Assembly (NCBI GenBank): GCA_041391505.1
Contig: JAWKNW010000007.1
Span: 160,166-224,165, forward strand
Source: Rhodothermales bacterium
GTDB lineage: Bacteria > Bacteroidota > Rhodothermia > Rhodothermales > JAHQVL01
Direction: 5' to 3'
Length of the DNA: 64,000 bases
Positions 17,710 through 26,793 of this stretch are shown here, in pieces. Each line of letters opens with the position of its first letter. Within the stretch, counting starts at the first letter, position 1. Both the position numbers and the translations under genes were made by a program. The notes below the pieces were generated by a model that saw only the letters and a list, made by a program, of their open reading frames with translations, searched no databases and was not told where the DNA came from.

Positions 17710-20064
17710 TCACGGACGTGGAGCGCCTATCGGCACACTCAATCGAAGCACGAAGCTTCTTCCGGGGTCGTCGATGAAATAGCGAAAGCGGCTGAGGTAG
17801 TCGCGATAGGCGGTGTTCAGCACATTCTCGATGGAGGCATGGACGTGGATCGGCGTCCCGCCGAGAACCAGGTTCGCAGCGAACGCCCCGTTCAGGAGGC
17901 GGTAGCCCGGAGGCGGATCGGTATAGTCCGCGCCGGCGGGGAAGCGGGATTGACGGGCTACGAGGAGCGCTTCGAATTCGAGATGAGGGTCCTGGAGGGC
18001 CTTGATGTCCGGCAGATTGACATGAGCGACGAGGCGGAGCCGGTCCGCCGGCATCTGGAAGAGGGGCTCATTCGACTCCAGGTTGTCGCCGCGCACCAGG
18101 GAGGCAACCGCGCCGACCGTCAGGGCGGGAATGACGTCGTATTCCACCGATCCGTCGACCCCCGCGAGCTGGGCGTCCGCCTGGGCGTAGCGGAAGGTGG
18201 GGAAAGTCCCGCGAATCGTGACCCGGGGTACAGGGTCCGGGAAGAGGTAGATGAACCCGTCGAACCTGGTCTGGTAGGCGCTCAGTTCGAGACGCGTACG
18301 CGCGCCGGTGTGTCGGAGGGTGGCGTCCAGCCCGAAGCTGCGCTCTCGACCGAGCGACGGATCGCCGATTTCGAACTGAGCGGTCCCATGATGCACGCCA
18401 AAGTTGTAGTGCTCGTTGACGCTCGGCGGCCTCCATGCGGTACCCAGGTTCGTCGCGAGCGACCACGACGGGGCGAACTCCCAGATGGCGCCAAGCATGC
18501 CCGAGGGGCTGCCAAAGGTCTGGATGCGCGGCACGAAGTCGCCGGTGCCCCCGTTTTCACGGGGCCACGCGCGCACCCAGTGGAGATCGAAGCGGGCGCC
18601 GGCCTCGAGCTGGAGCGGGCCTCTGACCAGCGTTTCCCGCGCAAAAAAGCCGCCGCCGTACGAACGAAAATTCGGGATGAGAAATCCCGTGCGTCCGTTC
18701 GTATTTCGCTGGCTCGTGCCATTGACGCCGATCACCCCGAAAACCTGACCCAGGGGCCTGTGATGGAATCGGGCCTCGATGCTGTGCGAGACCAGCGACA
18801 GCTCGAACGCCGGCCGGGCCGCGTCATCCGGATCGTCGAGGCCCCCCCGATGCGCATCGAACTCCTGCCGGCGATTTTTCTGCACCCCGTACTGAACCTC
18901 GAGGCGTCCTCCCGTCGACAGCCGGTACTGGCCCCGCAGCGTCGCCATGTCGTGCGCGATCCGCTGTTTCGGCAGACCGATCTCATAGCTGAAAGGCGCG
19001 TAGGTGGCCGGCTCGCCCCGCTCGATCGCACGCAGCAGGTCCTCCATGTTGCCGATGTGGGCGCCGCTGTAAATCCCCAGTTCGGTTCCGAAATGGCTCA
19101 GGTGGCTCAGCCAGTTCCACGATCCGCGTCGGAATCCGAGAGTCAGCGCTCCGTTGGCTTCCCTGAACGCGGAGTTCGGTATCACGTAGCCGGGTGCGTG
19201 GGCGTCGCCGGCTTTCCGGTAACTCCCCTGCGCCCGCCATCCGAAACCCGGCAAACGATCGGACACGCCCTCGAGGTACACTGCGCCGGCTCCCTGCCGG
19301 TTGTTCGAAAATCCGTTGCCCGAAAATTGCCCACGCACGGGCGTGCCCGGGACGTAGGGCAGTTCGAGCGGTTCGAGCCGAATGACGCCCCCGATGGCGC
19401 CGACCCCGTACTCGACGCCGGCTACTCCTTTGATCACCTCGATACGGACGGGCGAGAAGGGGTCGATTTCCGGCGCATGCTCGCCTCCCCACTGCTGCCC
19501 CTCCTGGGCGACGCCGGCGTTGAGCACGAGCACACGCTGGCTGTGGAGGCCGCGCACGACCGGCTTGGAAAGGGACGGACCGGTCTGCAAACTGGCCAGC
19601 CCTGGCAGGTGCTCGAGCGTTTCTCCCAGGGTCTGGCCCCGCGCATCCTCCAGCGCCGCCGCGTCGAGCATGGCCACCGATCGGGTATCGACGGTCAGCT
19701 GCTCCTGCCGATCCGCCGACACCAGCACTTCGCCGGTCGATACCCGATCCGGCTCCAGCGACATGTCGAGGGTAAGATCCTCCTCCAGAAGACGGACACG
19801 GCGCGTCTCTGTTCGAAATCCGACATAACTGAACACGATGTCGTACGTCCCCGCCGGCAACCGGGCGATACGATAGCGCCCATCGGCATCGGTTATCGCG
19901 CCGCGCTCCAGGGACTCGATATAGACGTTGACGCCGGGCAGCGGGCCGGCATCGGATGCGCGCACGACCCCTTCAACAGATTGTGCCGCACTGGTGGCGA
20001 CGATCAGATGTAGCGCGACAAGAAGCGACGGAAGGGACTTCCGCCTCATAGAAGTAGACAGCAT
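17710..20064 (-). CDS. TonB-dependent outer-membrane receptor
   Basis: Outer-membrane receptor that imports a ligand using energy from TonB. The 784-residue product has a signal peptide (LLVALHLIVATSAAQS), a carboxypeptidase-regulatory-like domain (VEGVVRASDAGPLPGVNVYIESLERGAITDADGRYRIARLPAGTYDI), a plug (LGETLEHLPGLASLQTGPSLSKPVVRGLHSQRVLVLNAG ... DPFSPVRIEVIKGVAGVEYGVGAIGGVI) and a beta-barrel ending in FVLRLSVPIG. The plug GLHSQRVLVLNAGVAQEGQQWGGEHAPEID is the type seen in receptors for metals or metal chelates. It sits between a small Cys/His protein and a lipoprotein, likely one operon. The first in-frame codon at 20070 is TTG; I prefer the ATG at 20064. Confidence 0.88.
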   Translation of the reverse strand: MLSTSMRRKSLPSLLVALHLIVATSAAQSVEGVVRASDAGPLPGVNVYIESLERGAITDADGRYRIARLPAGTYDIVFSYVGFRTETRRVRLLEEDLTLDMSLEPDRVSTGEVLVSADRQEQLTVDTRSVAMLDAAALEDARGQTLGETLEHLPGLASLQTGPSLSKPVVRGLHSQRVLVLNAGVAQEGQQWGGEHAPEIDPFSPVRIEVIKGVAGVEYGVGAIGGVIRLEPLELPYVPGTPVRGQFSGNGFSNNRQGAGAVYLEGVSDRLPGFGWRAQGSYRKAGDAHAPGYVIPNSAFREANGALTLGFRRGSWNWLSHLSHFGTELGIYSGAHIGNMEDLLRAIERGEPATYAPFSYEIGLPKQRIAHDMATLRGQYRLSTGGRLEVQYGVQKNRRQEFDAHRGGLDDPDDAARPAFELSLVSHSIEARFHHRPLGQVFGVIGVNGTSQRNTNGRTGFLIPNFRSYGGGFFARETLVRGPLQLEAGARFDLHWVRAWPRENGGTGDFVPRIQTFGSPSGMLGAIWEFAPSWSLATNLGTAWRPPSVNEHYNFGVHHGTAQFEIGDPSLGRERSFGLDATLRHTGARTRLELSAYQTRFDGFIYLFPDPVPRVTIRGTFPTFRYAQADAQLAGVDGSVEYDVIPALTVGAVASLVRGDNLESNEPLFQMPADRLRLVAHVNLPDIKALQDPHLEFEALLVARQSRFPAGADYTDPPPGYRLLNGAFAANLVLGGTPIHVHASIENVLNTAYRDYLSRFRYFIDDPGRSFVLRLSVPIGAPRP

Positions 20065-20175
20065 GGTCAAGCTCGATTGACTGCAGGGCGTCCTTCAGAC
20101 GACGCCATCGCGACGCGGGGCGTCGCCGCTAGCATCCGTTGCGCATCGGCGGAGAGCCGGCGGAACGGGTATCAG

Positions 20176-20526
20176 TCAACCGAGAGCGGGCGGACCACGG
20201 ATGTCCCACCGCCGGGCAACGAGCTGCCTGTCGAGCTGGACATCGGGGATGACCAACGAGCGGGTGTCGAGCCATACCGGCACGTCATCCGCGAGCATCC
20301 CGACATGCACGGAGAGTTGCGTACAGAAGATGCAGGGCCGCTCCGGTGCATGCGGGCGGTTGCATTCGATATCAAAATTGACCTGATCGGACGAGCTGTG
20401 ACGTTCGAACGAGACGTATTCGTTCGCCGCTTCGTGCAACAGGTTGTGTACCGTAGGCGCCAAGATACTCCCCGTGATCAGGACGGAGAGCAGCAAACTC
20501 GCGATATGTCGGGGACGTATGCGCAT
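20176..20526 (-). CDS. Small exported Cys/His protein upstream of a TonB receptor
   Basis: The product of 116 residues begins MRIRPRHIASLLLSVLITGSILAPTVHNLLHEA, a signal peptide or single membrane helix. It then carries a cluster of possible metal ligands, ECNRPHAPERPCIFC, with a C-x2-C pair. Small proteins of this kind (similar in layout to DUF2946) often stand first in TonB-receptor operons linked to metals. The frame is open to 20694 but the better start is at 20526. It precedes the receptor gene by 111 bases. A role in metal sensing or delivery is inference only. Confidence 0.6.
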   Translation of the reverse strand: MRIRPRHIASLLLSVLITGSILAPTVHNLLHEAANEYVSFERHSSSDQVNFDIECNRPHAPERPCIFCTQLSVHVGMLADDVPVWLDTRSLVIPDVQLDRQLVARRWDIRGPPALG

Positions 20527-20744
20527 GCCGGAGCGGTTCGAAACGGTACGGATGGGGTAAGAACCATGTCTTGCCTGTTCAGTTTCACCCTTCGGGGCCG
20601 ACCGCGGGTACTCCTTCAGGCAAAATGCGCATGTATACCCGGAGTGCCCGCGTTGGAAGACGCCGGCGCGCGGGTTGCGGCATGGAGGTTGCAACGCCCG
20701 CCAGGCACCACCTGCCCCGCAGACCTACTGACCGACCCGTTACC

Positions 20745-21335
20745 GTGTTGCCTACCCTGTCTGTTGTCACTTTGCTCGTTTTCCTCGCGGTCCACGTCAC
20801 GCAGACGCTGGAAGACATCGAGCTTGCGCGGCGCATCAAGCGAGGCGATCACGGCGCCTTCAAGCATTTCTTCGACCGGTATCACGGCGTGCTGTTTGGC
20901 TACCTGCGCCGGCGCGGCATGGACGAAGAAACCGCCGCCGACATCGTGCAGAACGCCTTTGTCATGATCTGGGAAAAGCGGGACCAGATCGACGAAAACA
21001 AATCGATCCGCGCATTTCTCTTCCGGATCGGCTACACACGGGCGCTCAACCACTTCCGCGATACGGCGAAATTCGACCGCCAGGCGACGCTGGAGACGCA
21101 CGCGACACCGGAGATTCCGGATACCGATCACGACTTCCAATCCATGCGGGAGACACTGGGTCAGGCGATCGCGGCCCTCCCGGAGCGCCGGCGCGCCGTG
21201 TTCGAACTCTGCTTTCTCGAAGACCTCACCTACAGGGAAACCGCCGAGATGCTCGGGATCAGCATCAAGACGGTGGAAAACCAGATGGCCTACGCCCTCA
21301 AAAGCATCCGCGTGGCCATGGCCCAGTACCGGTAG
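20745..21335 (+). CDS. FecI-type ECF RNA polymerase sigma factor
   Basis: An extracytoplasmic-function sigma factor. Region 2 reads IELARRIKRGDHGAFKHFFDRYHGVLFGYLRRRGMDEETAADIVQNAFVMIWEKRDQI and region 4 ALPERRRAVFELCFLEDLTYRETAEMLGISIKTVENQMAYALKSIRVAM. Homology starts around base 20811. The true start is uncertain: GTG at 20745 is my choice, with in-frame ATGs at 20682 and 20571 as longer options. Downstream on the same strand are a lipoprotein, a FecR-like protein and an STN-type TonB receptor, the classic surface-signalling relay, so this sigma factor probably transcribes that set. Confidence 0.88.
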   Translation: MLPTLSVVTLLVFLAVHVTQTLEDIELARRIKRGDHGAFKHFFDRYHGVLFGYLRRRGMDEETAADIVQNAFVMIWEKRDQIDENKSIRAFLFRIGYTRALNHFRDTAKFDRQATLETHATPEIPDTDHDFQSMRETLGQAIAALPERRRAVFELCFLEDLTYRETAEMLGISIKTVENQMAYALKSIRVAMAQYR

Positions 21336-21494
21336 GGCTACCACCGCGTGCATAGCGGACCCTAGCCTTTCGTCCCCTCCTCGTTGCACCCCGCGCATAT
21401 GCTCTTGGGGGTGCCCATTTCCTTCGGTGTACTGCTGTTGAACGACGTGCCCCACCGCTCATCTCCTGACTTACCCATAATCAAACAACCTGTC

Positions 21495-22505
21495 ATGAAA
21501 CGCACGAACATAAAAGGCGCGTACCTCCTTTCAGCGCTGATCGTCTTCGCCCTGTCTGGCTGCGACGTGCTCAACAACAACGAACCGGAAGTGGTGGCCA
21601 TGACCGCCGAGGACCTCGAACTCGCTTCCGAACTGATGGCCGAATCGCTCGCCGACCAGAGCGAAGGCCTCATGGCCGACCTGAACGACATGACGGCGAA
21701 CGTTGAAAACCAGCGCATCGCCTACTCGGGCCGGAATTTCTGGAATAACCCGTCGCTTCGTCCCTGCCGCGGCGTCAACCGCGACTATTCGCGCAGCTAC
21801 GATCCGGCGACCGGTACCTTCACGATCGCCTACAGCCGCCAGCACGAGGCGGAAAACTGCTCCAAGTCGGTGGATGTGAATCTCCAGTACGTCTTCATGG
21901 ACTCCGCCGGCGCTTTTGTCGCTGAACCCATCGCGGCGCGCCGCTCCATCGCGGAAATCGCGTTCGAAGGCACCCGCAGCGGCACCGCGGCCTACACCTT
22001 CGGCAACGGCGACACGCGCACGGCCGGCATGGAGCAGGTCGCGCAGTGGAACCTGGCCGGACTCAACGGCACGGCCGACGTCGCCACCCTTTCCGGCACG
22101 CAGACCAAGGAAGGGACCTTCACCAAGACCCAGGGAGACTCCCTCAGCATCGAAGGCTCCTATACCCTCTCCATGGAGACGGTGGACGTCACCATCTCGC
22201 AGGCCGCTACCGACAGCACGGGTTCCGATGATGAGCTCGAGACCAAGGTCACGGGCACCATTCAGTATACGATGACGTTAACGGAAACCATCAACGGCGA
22301 GACCACCCTCAAGGAGACCGAAGGTACCATCGATCTCGAAGGCGACGGCCATGCGCTGCTCCGCTTCCTGGGTCTCAACCGGATCTACCGCGTCAATCTC
22401 CGCGACGGCGAACGCGAGCGCCACGATAACCGCGGCGACGACAACGACCGTGAGAACGAGGGCGAAAACGGCGGTTCGAACGATGGCGGCCGCAACGACG
22501 GCTGA
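21495..22505 (+). CDS. Lipoprotein encoded between the FecI-type sigma factor and FecR
   Basis: The 336-residue product starts MKRTNIKGAYLLSALIVFALSGCDVLNNNE, a type II signal peptide with lipobox LSGC. The mature part has an N-terminal Met/Glu-rich helical stretch (MTAEDLELASELMAESLADQSEGLMADLNDM), a middle rich in beta-strand and Thr (about 90-290), and a low-complexity hydrophilic tail of Asn, Asp, Arg, Glu and Gly (HDNRGDDNDRENEGENGG). I do not recognise the family. Its place inside the sigma-FecR-receptor string suggests it serves the same uptake or signalling system at the surface. Confidence 0.7.
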   Translation: MKRTNIKGAYLLSALIVFALSGCDVLNNNEPEVVAMTAEDLELASELMAESLADQSEGLMADLNDMTANVENQRIAYSGRNFWNNPSLRPCRGVNRDYSRSYDPATGTFTIAYSRQHEAENCSKSVDVNLQYVFMDSAGAFVAEPIAARRSIAEIAFEGTRSGTAAYTFGNGDTRTAGMEQVAQWNLAGLNGTADVATLSGTQTKEGTFTKTQGDSLSIEGSYTLSMETVDVTISQAATDSTGSDDELETKVTGTIQYTMTLTETINGETTLKETEGTIDLEGDGHALLRFLGLNRIYRVNLRDGERERHDNRGDDNDRENEGENGGSNDGGRNDG

Positions 22506-22592
22506 TAGACTGCACGCACAACCACCGTCCGGCCGGCGTGCCGGGCGGTGGCTGATGCCCTGATCGAAGCGCATGACCTGGCCAGTAGTACG

Positions 22593-23579
22593 ATGAGTGA
22601 TCTGCCACTACCCGAAAACGACCGCGATCTGCAGGCTGCACGTCAGCTCGGAAAACGCCTTGAGGAAGGCGCGACCGACGGCGCCCTCGATTCGCTTTTC
22701 GAGGTGCTCGATGCCCACAAGGAGGCGCATCGAGCGGTCCAGGCAGACGCCCTCCCGACCCCCGAGATCTCCGCGCGGATGTGGCAGGCGATCGTCGAAC
22801 AGGTTACCGCTACCCCGAGCGCGACAGCGCGCCCTCCCGTCCCGCGCCAGCGCCTGCGCAGCACCTTCACACGCGTATCCATCCTGGCCAGCTTCCTTGC
22901 GGTGGTGGCGCTGGGGTGGCTGATCCTGACCCGCTCCAACGCCCCCGAACTCCTGGCCGAAGCCGTATCCGACCCCGTGGTCTATACGACGACCGAAGGA
23001 TCGATCATCACCCTGCGGCCCCATTCGAAACTGTTCCTCCTCGCCGCGCTGGAATCGGAACAGCGCTATCAGCTCGACGGCGAAGCGTATTTCGATGTCG
23101 TGCGCGACGAATCCCGCACGTTCAACGTCGCCTCCGGCAACGCGCTCGTTTCGGTTCTGGGCACGCAGTTTGTCGTCAGAAATTGGGGCGACGACGTCGA
23201 AGTATTCCTCAAGACCGGCAGCGTGTCGCTACGCCACGCCTCCTCGAGCAGCGCCGTCGTGCTGAAACCGGGTGAACTTGGACGCGTCAATAGGCAAGGT
23301 GCTGAAATCGCTACCGCAAGCGGCTCGGAAGAAGAAGCGCTCGACTGGATTGACGACGAATTGCGTTTCGTACAGCAGCCGATTTCGCGCGTCGTGGATG
23401 AACTCGCATTTCACTTCGGTATCGTCATTGAATTCCCACAGGACAGGCTCGCAGAAACGATATCCGGGACGATCATTCTGGATTCGCCTCGCAGCGCGCT
23501 GGACCAGCTCGGCATCGCGACGAACAGCGCCGGTGTCCAGACCGGCTCCAGGACGTACCGGTTCGAAACGCGCCGCTGA
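22593..23579 (+). CDS. FecR-like transmembrane anti-sigma / signal-relay protein
   Basis: FecR proteins pass a signal from the receptor STN domain to the sigma factor. The 328-residue product has a cytoplasmic N-terminal part (1-90), a membrane segment (VSILASFLAVVALGWLIL, about 95-112), the FecR domain (VVYTTTEGSIITLRPHSKLFL ... YQLDGEAYFDVVRDESRTFNVASGNALVSVLGTQFVVRNWGDDVEVFLKTGSVSL) and a C-terminal DUF4974/STN-like end (DDELRFVQQPISRVVDELAFHFGIVIEF ... ISGTIILDSPRSALDQLG). I started at MSDLPLPEN, not at the upstream in-frame codon. Its 3' end overlaps the receptor gene start by about 47 bases. Confidence 0.88.
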   Translation: MSDLPLPENDRDLQAARQLGKRLEEGATDGALDSLFEVLDAHKEAHRAVQADALPTPEISARMWQAIVEQVTATPSATARPPVPRQRLRSTFTRVSILASFLAVVALGWLILTRSNAPELLAEAVSDPVVYTTTEGSIITLRPHSKLFLLAALESEQRYQLDGEAYFDVVRDESRTFNVASGNALVSVLGTQFVVRNWGDDVEVFLKTGSVSLRHASSSSAVVLKPGELGRVNRQGAEIATASGSEEEALDWIDDELRFVQQPISRVVDELAFHFGIVIEFPQDRLAETISGTIILDSPRSALDQLGIATNSAGVQTGSRTYRFETRR

Positions 23580-26235
23580 GCGATCCCGTCTCGTTCGGGT
23601 CGCGCTCTTCCTGACGCTACTCGCTTCGCCGGCCGGCATCCGGCCTGCTGAAGCCCAGACCTACACCTACACGAACGCCCCGCTCAAGGACGTCATCGCC
23701 GACATCCAGAACCGGGGCGATTTTCGTTTTCTCTACCGCGACGCGCTCATCGTCGACAAGCGGATCACGCTCCGCGCCGACGCCGAACACCTGGTCGCCG
23801 CCCTGGAATCCGCGTTGAGCCGCTACGAGGTCGGGCTCCGCTACGATCCGATCCATCGTCAGATTCTGCTGTTCGAGACCACGGCCGCGGCGCCGGCCCG
23901 TCCTTCGCTCCTCAGCGGCCAGGTGATCGATGCCCAGAGCGGGGGCCGCCTCCCGTACGCGAGCATCACCTGGCTGCAAGACGGCCGCGTGCGCGGCGTC
24001 ACCACCAACGAGGCCGGCGTGTTCACGATTCGGGTGGATCAGGGATTTGCCGCGATGCCGGTCGTCGATCTGCGGATTTCGTATATCGGTTACGAGCCCG
24101 CCACGCTGCGTCTGGTTGCCGACGCCTATCCGGAGGAGATATCGGTGCGCCTGCGCCCGGAGCCCATCCGGGGCCAGGAAGTGCTGGTGAGCAGTTCGAT
24201 CCTGGAGACCGACCTGGACACCACCTGGCTCTATCTGATATCGGACCAGTTCTCCCCCCTCAGTGAAAGCAGCGTCTTGCGGGGTCTGCAGCCCCTTCCT
24301 ATGGTGGCCGTTTCGCCGGCCATGACCGAAGGCATCAACGTGCGCGGCAGCAAGGCGGATGGATTCCAGGTGTTGCTGGACGGCGCCTCCATCTACAATC
24401 AGAATCACTTCTTCGGCTTTTTCGACGTCTTCAATACCGACGCGCTACAGACGGTAGGCTTCTACTACGACATCGCGCCGGCAAGCTACTTCGCGCCACC
24501 CGGGGGAACGATGTCCTTCATAACCCGCAGCGGGTCTCTGAACCGCATGCGCGGATCGCTCGGAGCGAGCAGCACCGCCGTGCGCGGTACGCTCGAGGGC
24601 CCCATCGGCGCGGGCTCGTCCAGCTGGCTGGTTTCGGGGCGCCACTCGTACATCGACACCGTCGACTGGCTCAACAACAACGATCTCGTCCTGATCGGGC
24701 TGGACGTCAACCGCTCGAAGAGCGCGCTGCCGGAAGCGTACGCCGGCGTGGAGAACCGGCTGGTAACCCCCGGGCCGGCGGCGGCGCGCTTTTACGATGT
24801 CCACGCCAAACTGTACAACGAAGGGGCGAACGGCCGCCGGCGTATGGCCACGCTCTACTTCGGCGGCAACAATACGTTGCTCAAGGCGGATCGCATCTTC
24901 TCGGAGCGCGACCCCGAGACCAACGTCCTCCAGACGCAGACGCGCCCGGTCGAGACCCGAAATACGTGGGGGAATGAGGCGGTCAGCATCCAGTTTCACC
25001 GCCCGGTCGGCCGCCGCGCCTATCTGCAATCGCGCGCGGCCGGCAGCCACTACCGGAGCGTCTTCTCTAAAGACGATTTTGTCTTCACCCGCATCAACGG
25101 CCAGACCGGGCAGCCCCGCAATTTCATCTTCCCGTTCAACTACGAAAACGAGTTGTTCGACGTGCAGTGGGCCGAAAACCTGACGATCACGCCGCGATAC
25201 CCGGGCCGGTGGAGCCTCGGCACGGCCGCCAACTACTACGCGCTTTTCTACCACGAAAACTCGGCCAGCCGGCCCGAATTCCGGGAAGACTATTTCGCCA
25301 TGCAGGCCGACGCGTTCGCCCAGTATGAGACGACGGACTTCGAGTTTTTCGACGCGAGCATCGGCCTCCGTTCCCACTATTTTACCCAGGGCCATGCGTT
25401 CAAGCTATCGCCGAGGGCCCAGGTGACGCTGCTGCCCGGCAAAGCCGTATCCTTCAAGCTCGGGTTCAGCAAGAACTACCAGTTCCTGCATCATCTGTAC
25501 CTGCAGAACACCAACAGCGCCAGCGTGTGGATCATGACCACCGGGGCATCGAAACCGAGCGAGGTAAACAACCTTACCGCCGGCATGTACATCAAGCCCG
25601 GTCGGAGCGCCGCCTTCCAGGTTGAAGCCTATACCCGGGACCACGCCAACCTGCGCCGGCATGAAATCAACGCGCCGGCGGGTGTGACGACCGCCAACGA
25701 CAACCGGTTTGTGCCCTGGTTCTCCGACAACCGCGCCTTCGCCCGCGGCATCGAAACCATGTACCGCCAGCGGATCGGCCCGGTCAGCTGGACAAACAGC
25801 TATACGCTCTCCCGTGTCGAGATCCAGAACGGACGGGTAAATCGGGGCGAACGCTTTCCGGCCGAATGGGACCGGCGCCATCAGTTCTCCACGCATCTCG
25901 CCATCCCGGTCGTGGCGTCGACCACGGTCTTCGCCACCTGGTATTATGCGACCGGAACGCCGAACATCCTGGCCTATGACGATGCGGCCGAGCGGGCCTA
26001 TCTGCCCGACTATCACCGGCTCGACGCCGGCATCCGCTTTTCGACGCCCGTCCGCACCGCGCGCATCGAAGCGGGGATCTCCGTCTACAATGCCTACAAC
26101 CGCAAGAATATCTGGTACCGGGATCCGATCCAGGTTTACAGCCAGGAGCGGCCTGCGCAGGGGTTTTCTTTTGTCAACGTAGACGTGTACGACCTGGGGC
26201 TGCAGCCGGCGTTCGACCTGTCCATATCATGGTAG
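23533..26235 (+). CDS. STN-domain TonB-dependent receptor (signal-transducing)
   Basis: The product of about 900 residues has a signal peptide (VALFLTLLASPAGIRPAEAQ), an STN domain (YTNAPLKDVIADIQNRGDFRFLYRDALIVDKRITLRADAEHLVAALESALSRYEVGLRYD), a carboxypeptidase-like domain (LSGQVIDAQSGGRLPYASITWLQDGRVRGVTTNEAGVF), a plug (GINVRGSKADGFQVLLDGASIYNQNHFFGFFDVFN) and a long beta-barrel ending in FDLSISW. The open frame runs back to 23272 through the fecR gene; GTG at 23533 gives a sensible signal peptide and is my choice. The STN domain fits direct contact with the FecR-like protein. The ligand is unknown. Confidence 0.88.
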   Translation: MSRPAPGRTGSKRAAERSRLVRVALFLTLLASPAGIRPAEAQTYTYTNAPLKDVIADIQNRGDFRFLYRDALIVDKRITLRADAEHLVAALESALSRYEVGLRYDPIHRQILLFETTAAAPARPSLLSGQVIDAQSGGRLPYASITWLQDGRVRGVTTNEAGVFTIRVDQGFAAMPVVDLRISYIGYEPATLRLVADAYPEEISVRLRPEPIRGQEVLVSSSILETDLDTTWLYLISDQFSPLSESSVLRGLQPLPMVAVSPAMTEGINVRGSKADGFQVLLDGASIYNQNHFFGFFDVFNTDALQTVGFYYDIAPASYFAPPGGTMSFITRSGSLNRMRGSLGASSTAVRGTLEGPIGAGSSSWLVSGRHSYIDTVDWLNNNDLVLIGLDVNRSKSALPEAYAGVENRLVTPGPAAARFYDVHAKLYNEGANGRRRMATLYFGGNNTLLKADRIFSERDPETNVLQTQTRPVETRNTWGNEAVSIQFHRPVGRRAYLQSRAAGSHYRSVFSKDDFVFTRINGQTGQPRNFIFPFNYENELFDVQWAENLTITPRYPGRWSLGTAANYYALFYHENSASRPEFREDYFAMQADAFAQYETTDFEFFDASIGLRSHYFTQGHAFKLSPRAQVTLLPGKAVSFKLGFSKNYQFLHHLYLQNTNSASVWIMTTGASKPSEVNNLTAGMYIKPGRSAAFQVEAYTRDHANLRRHEINAPAGVTTANDNRFVPWFSDNRAFARGIETMYRQRIGPVSWTNSYTLSRVEIQNGRVNRGERFPAEWDRRHQFSTHLAIPVVASTTVFATWYYATGTPNILAYDDAAERAYLPDYHRLDAGIRFSTPVRTARIEAGISVYNAYNRKNIWYRDPIQVYSQERPAQGFSFVNVDVYDLGLQPAFDLSISW

Positions 26236-26262
26236 ACGCCGGGGCCGCGGAGGCCGGCGCGA

Positions 26263-26625
26263 TCAGCGTTTTTGCTGGGATTCAGGGGCGATGCGGTAAA
26301 ACCGTCCGGAAAAGCTGTTTTCCCACTCCTCTTTCATCTTCCGGTGGTGGTAGTTCTTCACCCACTCCGTCGTGAGCAGGAAGGCGCAATGCGGGCACTC
26401 GAAGTAGGTCTGATCCGGGGCGTCGAAATGCAGATGGCAATTCGGGCAGGGGATATCGTGCCGCAGTTCGTCCTTGTGCTGCTTCCAGTACCGATCGAGC
26501 GCTTCCTGCGCGGCAGTCCGATAGCGGCGTTCCGCCGCCCGGCCGATAAACTCGACGACCAGATAGAGCGTCGCGAAAAACGCGAGCACGATGAGGGTTA
26601 TGCCGACAAATCCCCAGGCTGTCAT
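26263..26625 (-). CDS. Small membrane protein with a zinc-ribbon-like domain
   Basis: The 120-residue product starts MTAWGFVGITLIVLAFFATLYLVVEFIG, one membrane helix, followed by a basic helix (RAAERRYRTAAQEALDRYWKQHKDEL) and a rubredoxin/zinc-ribbon-like pair of knuckles, CPNC at about 64-67 and CPHC about 17 residues later. The end is basic. The Cys arrangement suggests one bound zinc. I do not recognise the family and the neighbours give no clue. Confidence 0.65.
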   Translation of the reverse strand: MTAWGFVGITLIVLAFFATLYLVVEFIGRAAERRYRTAAQEALDRYWKQHKDELRHDIPCPNCHLHFDAPDQTYFECPHCAFLLTTEWVKNYHHRKMKEEWENSFSGRFYRIAPESQQKR

Positions 26626-26793
26626 TGTAAATCGGTCAGGTCCATGGCGTCGGGCGCTGCGCGCGCGCATGCAGCCCTAGATAAGCGTAACGTTATCAGG
26701 GTACGCGCAGTAAAGCAACCCGTTTCGGCCCGTCGGTACGGCTCTTTCTGATAAAATCACATTCGTCACGGGATCAGGCCGGCAAGTCCTTGT

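Noticed and set aside
17584..20013. 809-codon plus-strand open frame opposite the TonB receptor
   Set aside because: It is antisense to a gene with a clear signal peptide, plug and barrel. Long antisense frames are common in this GC-rich DNA.
23272..23532. N-terminal extension of the STN receptor frame into fecR
   Set aside because: It is a shadow of FecR. A GTG at 23533 gives a proper signal peptide.
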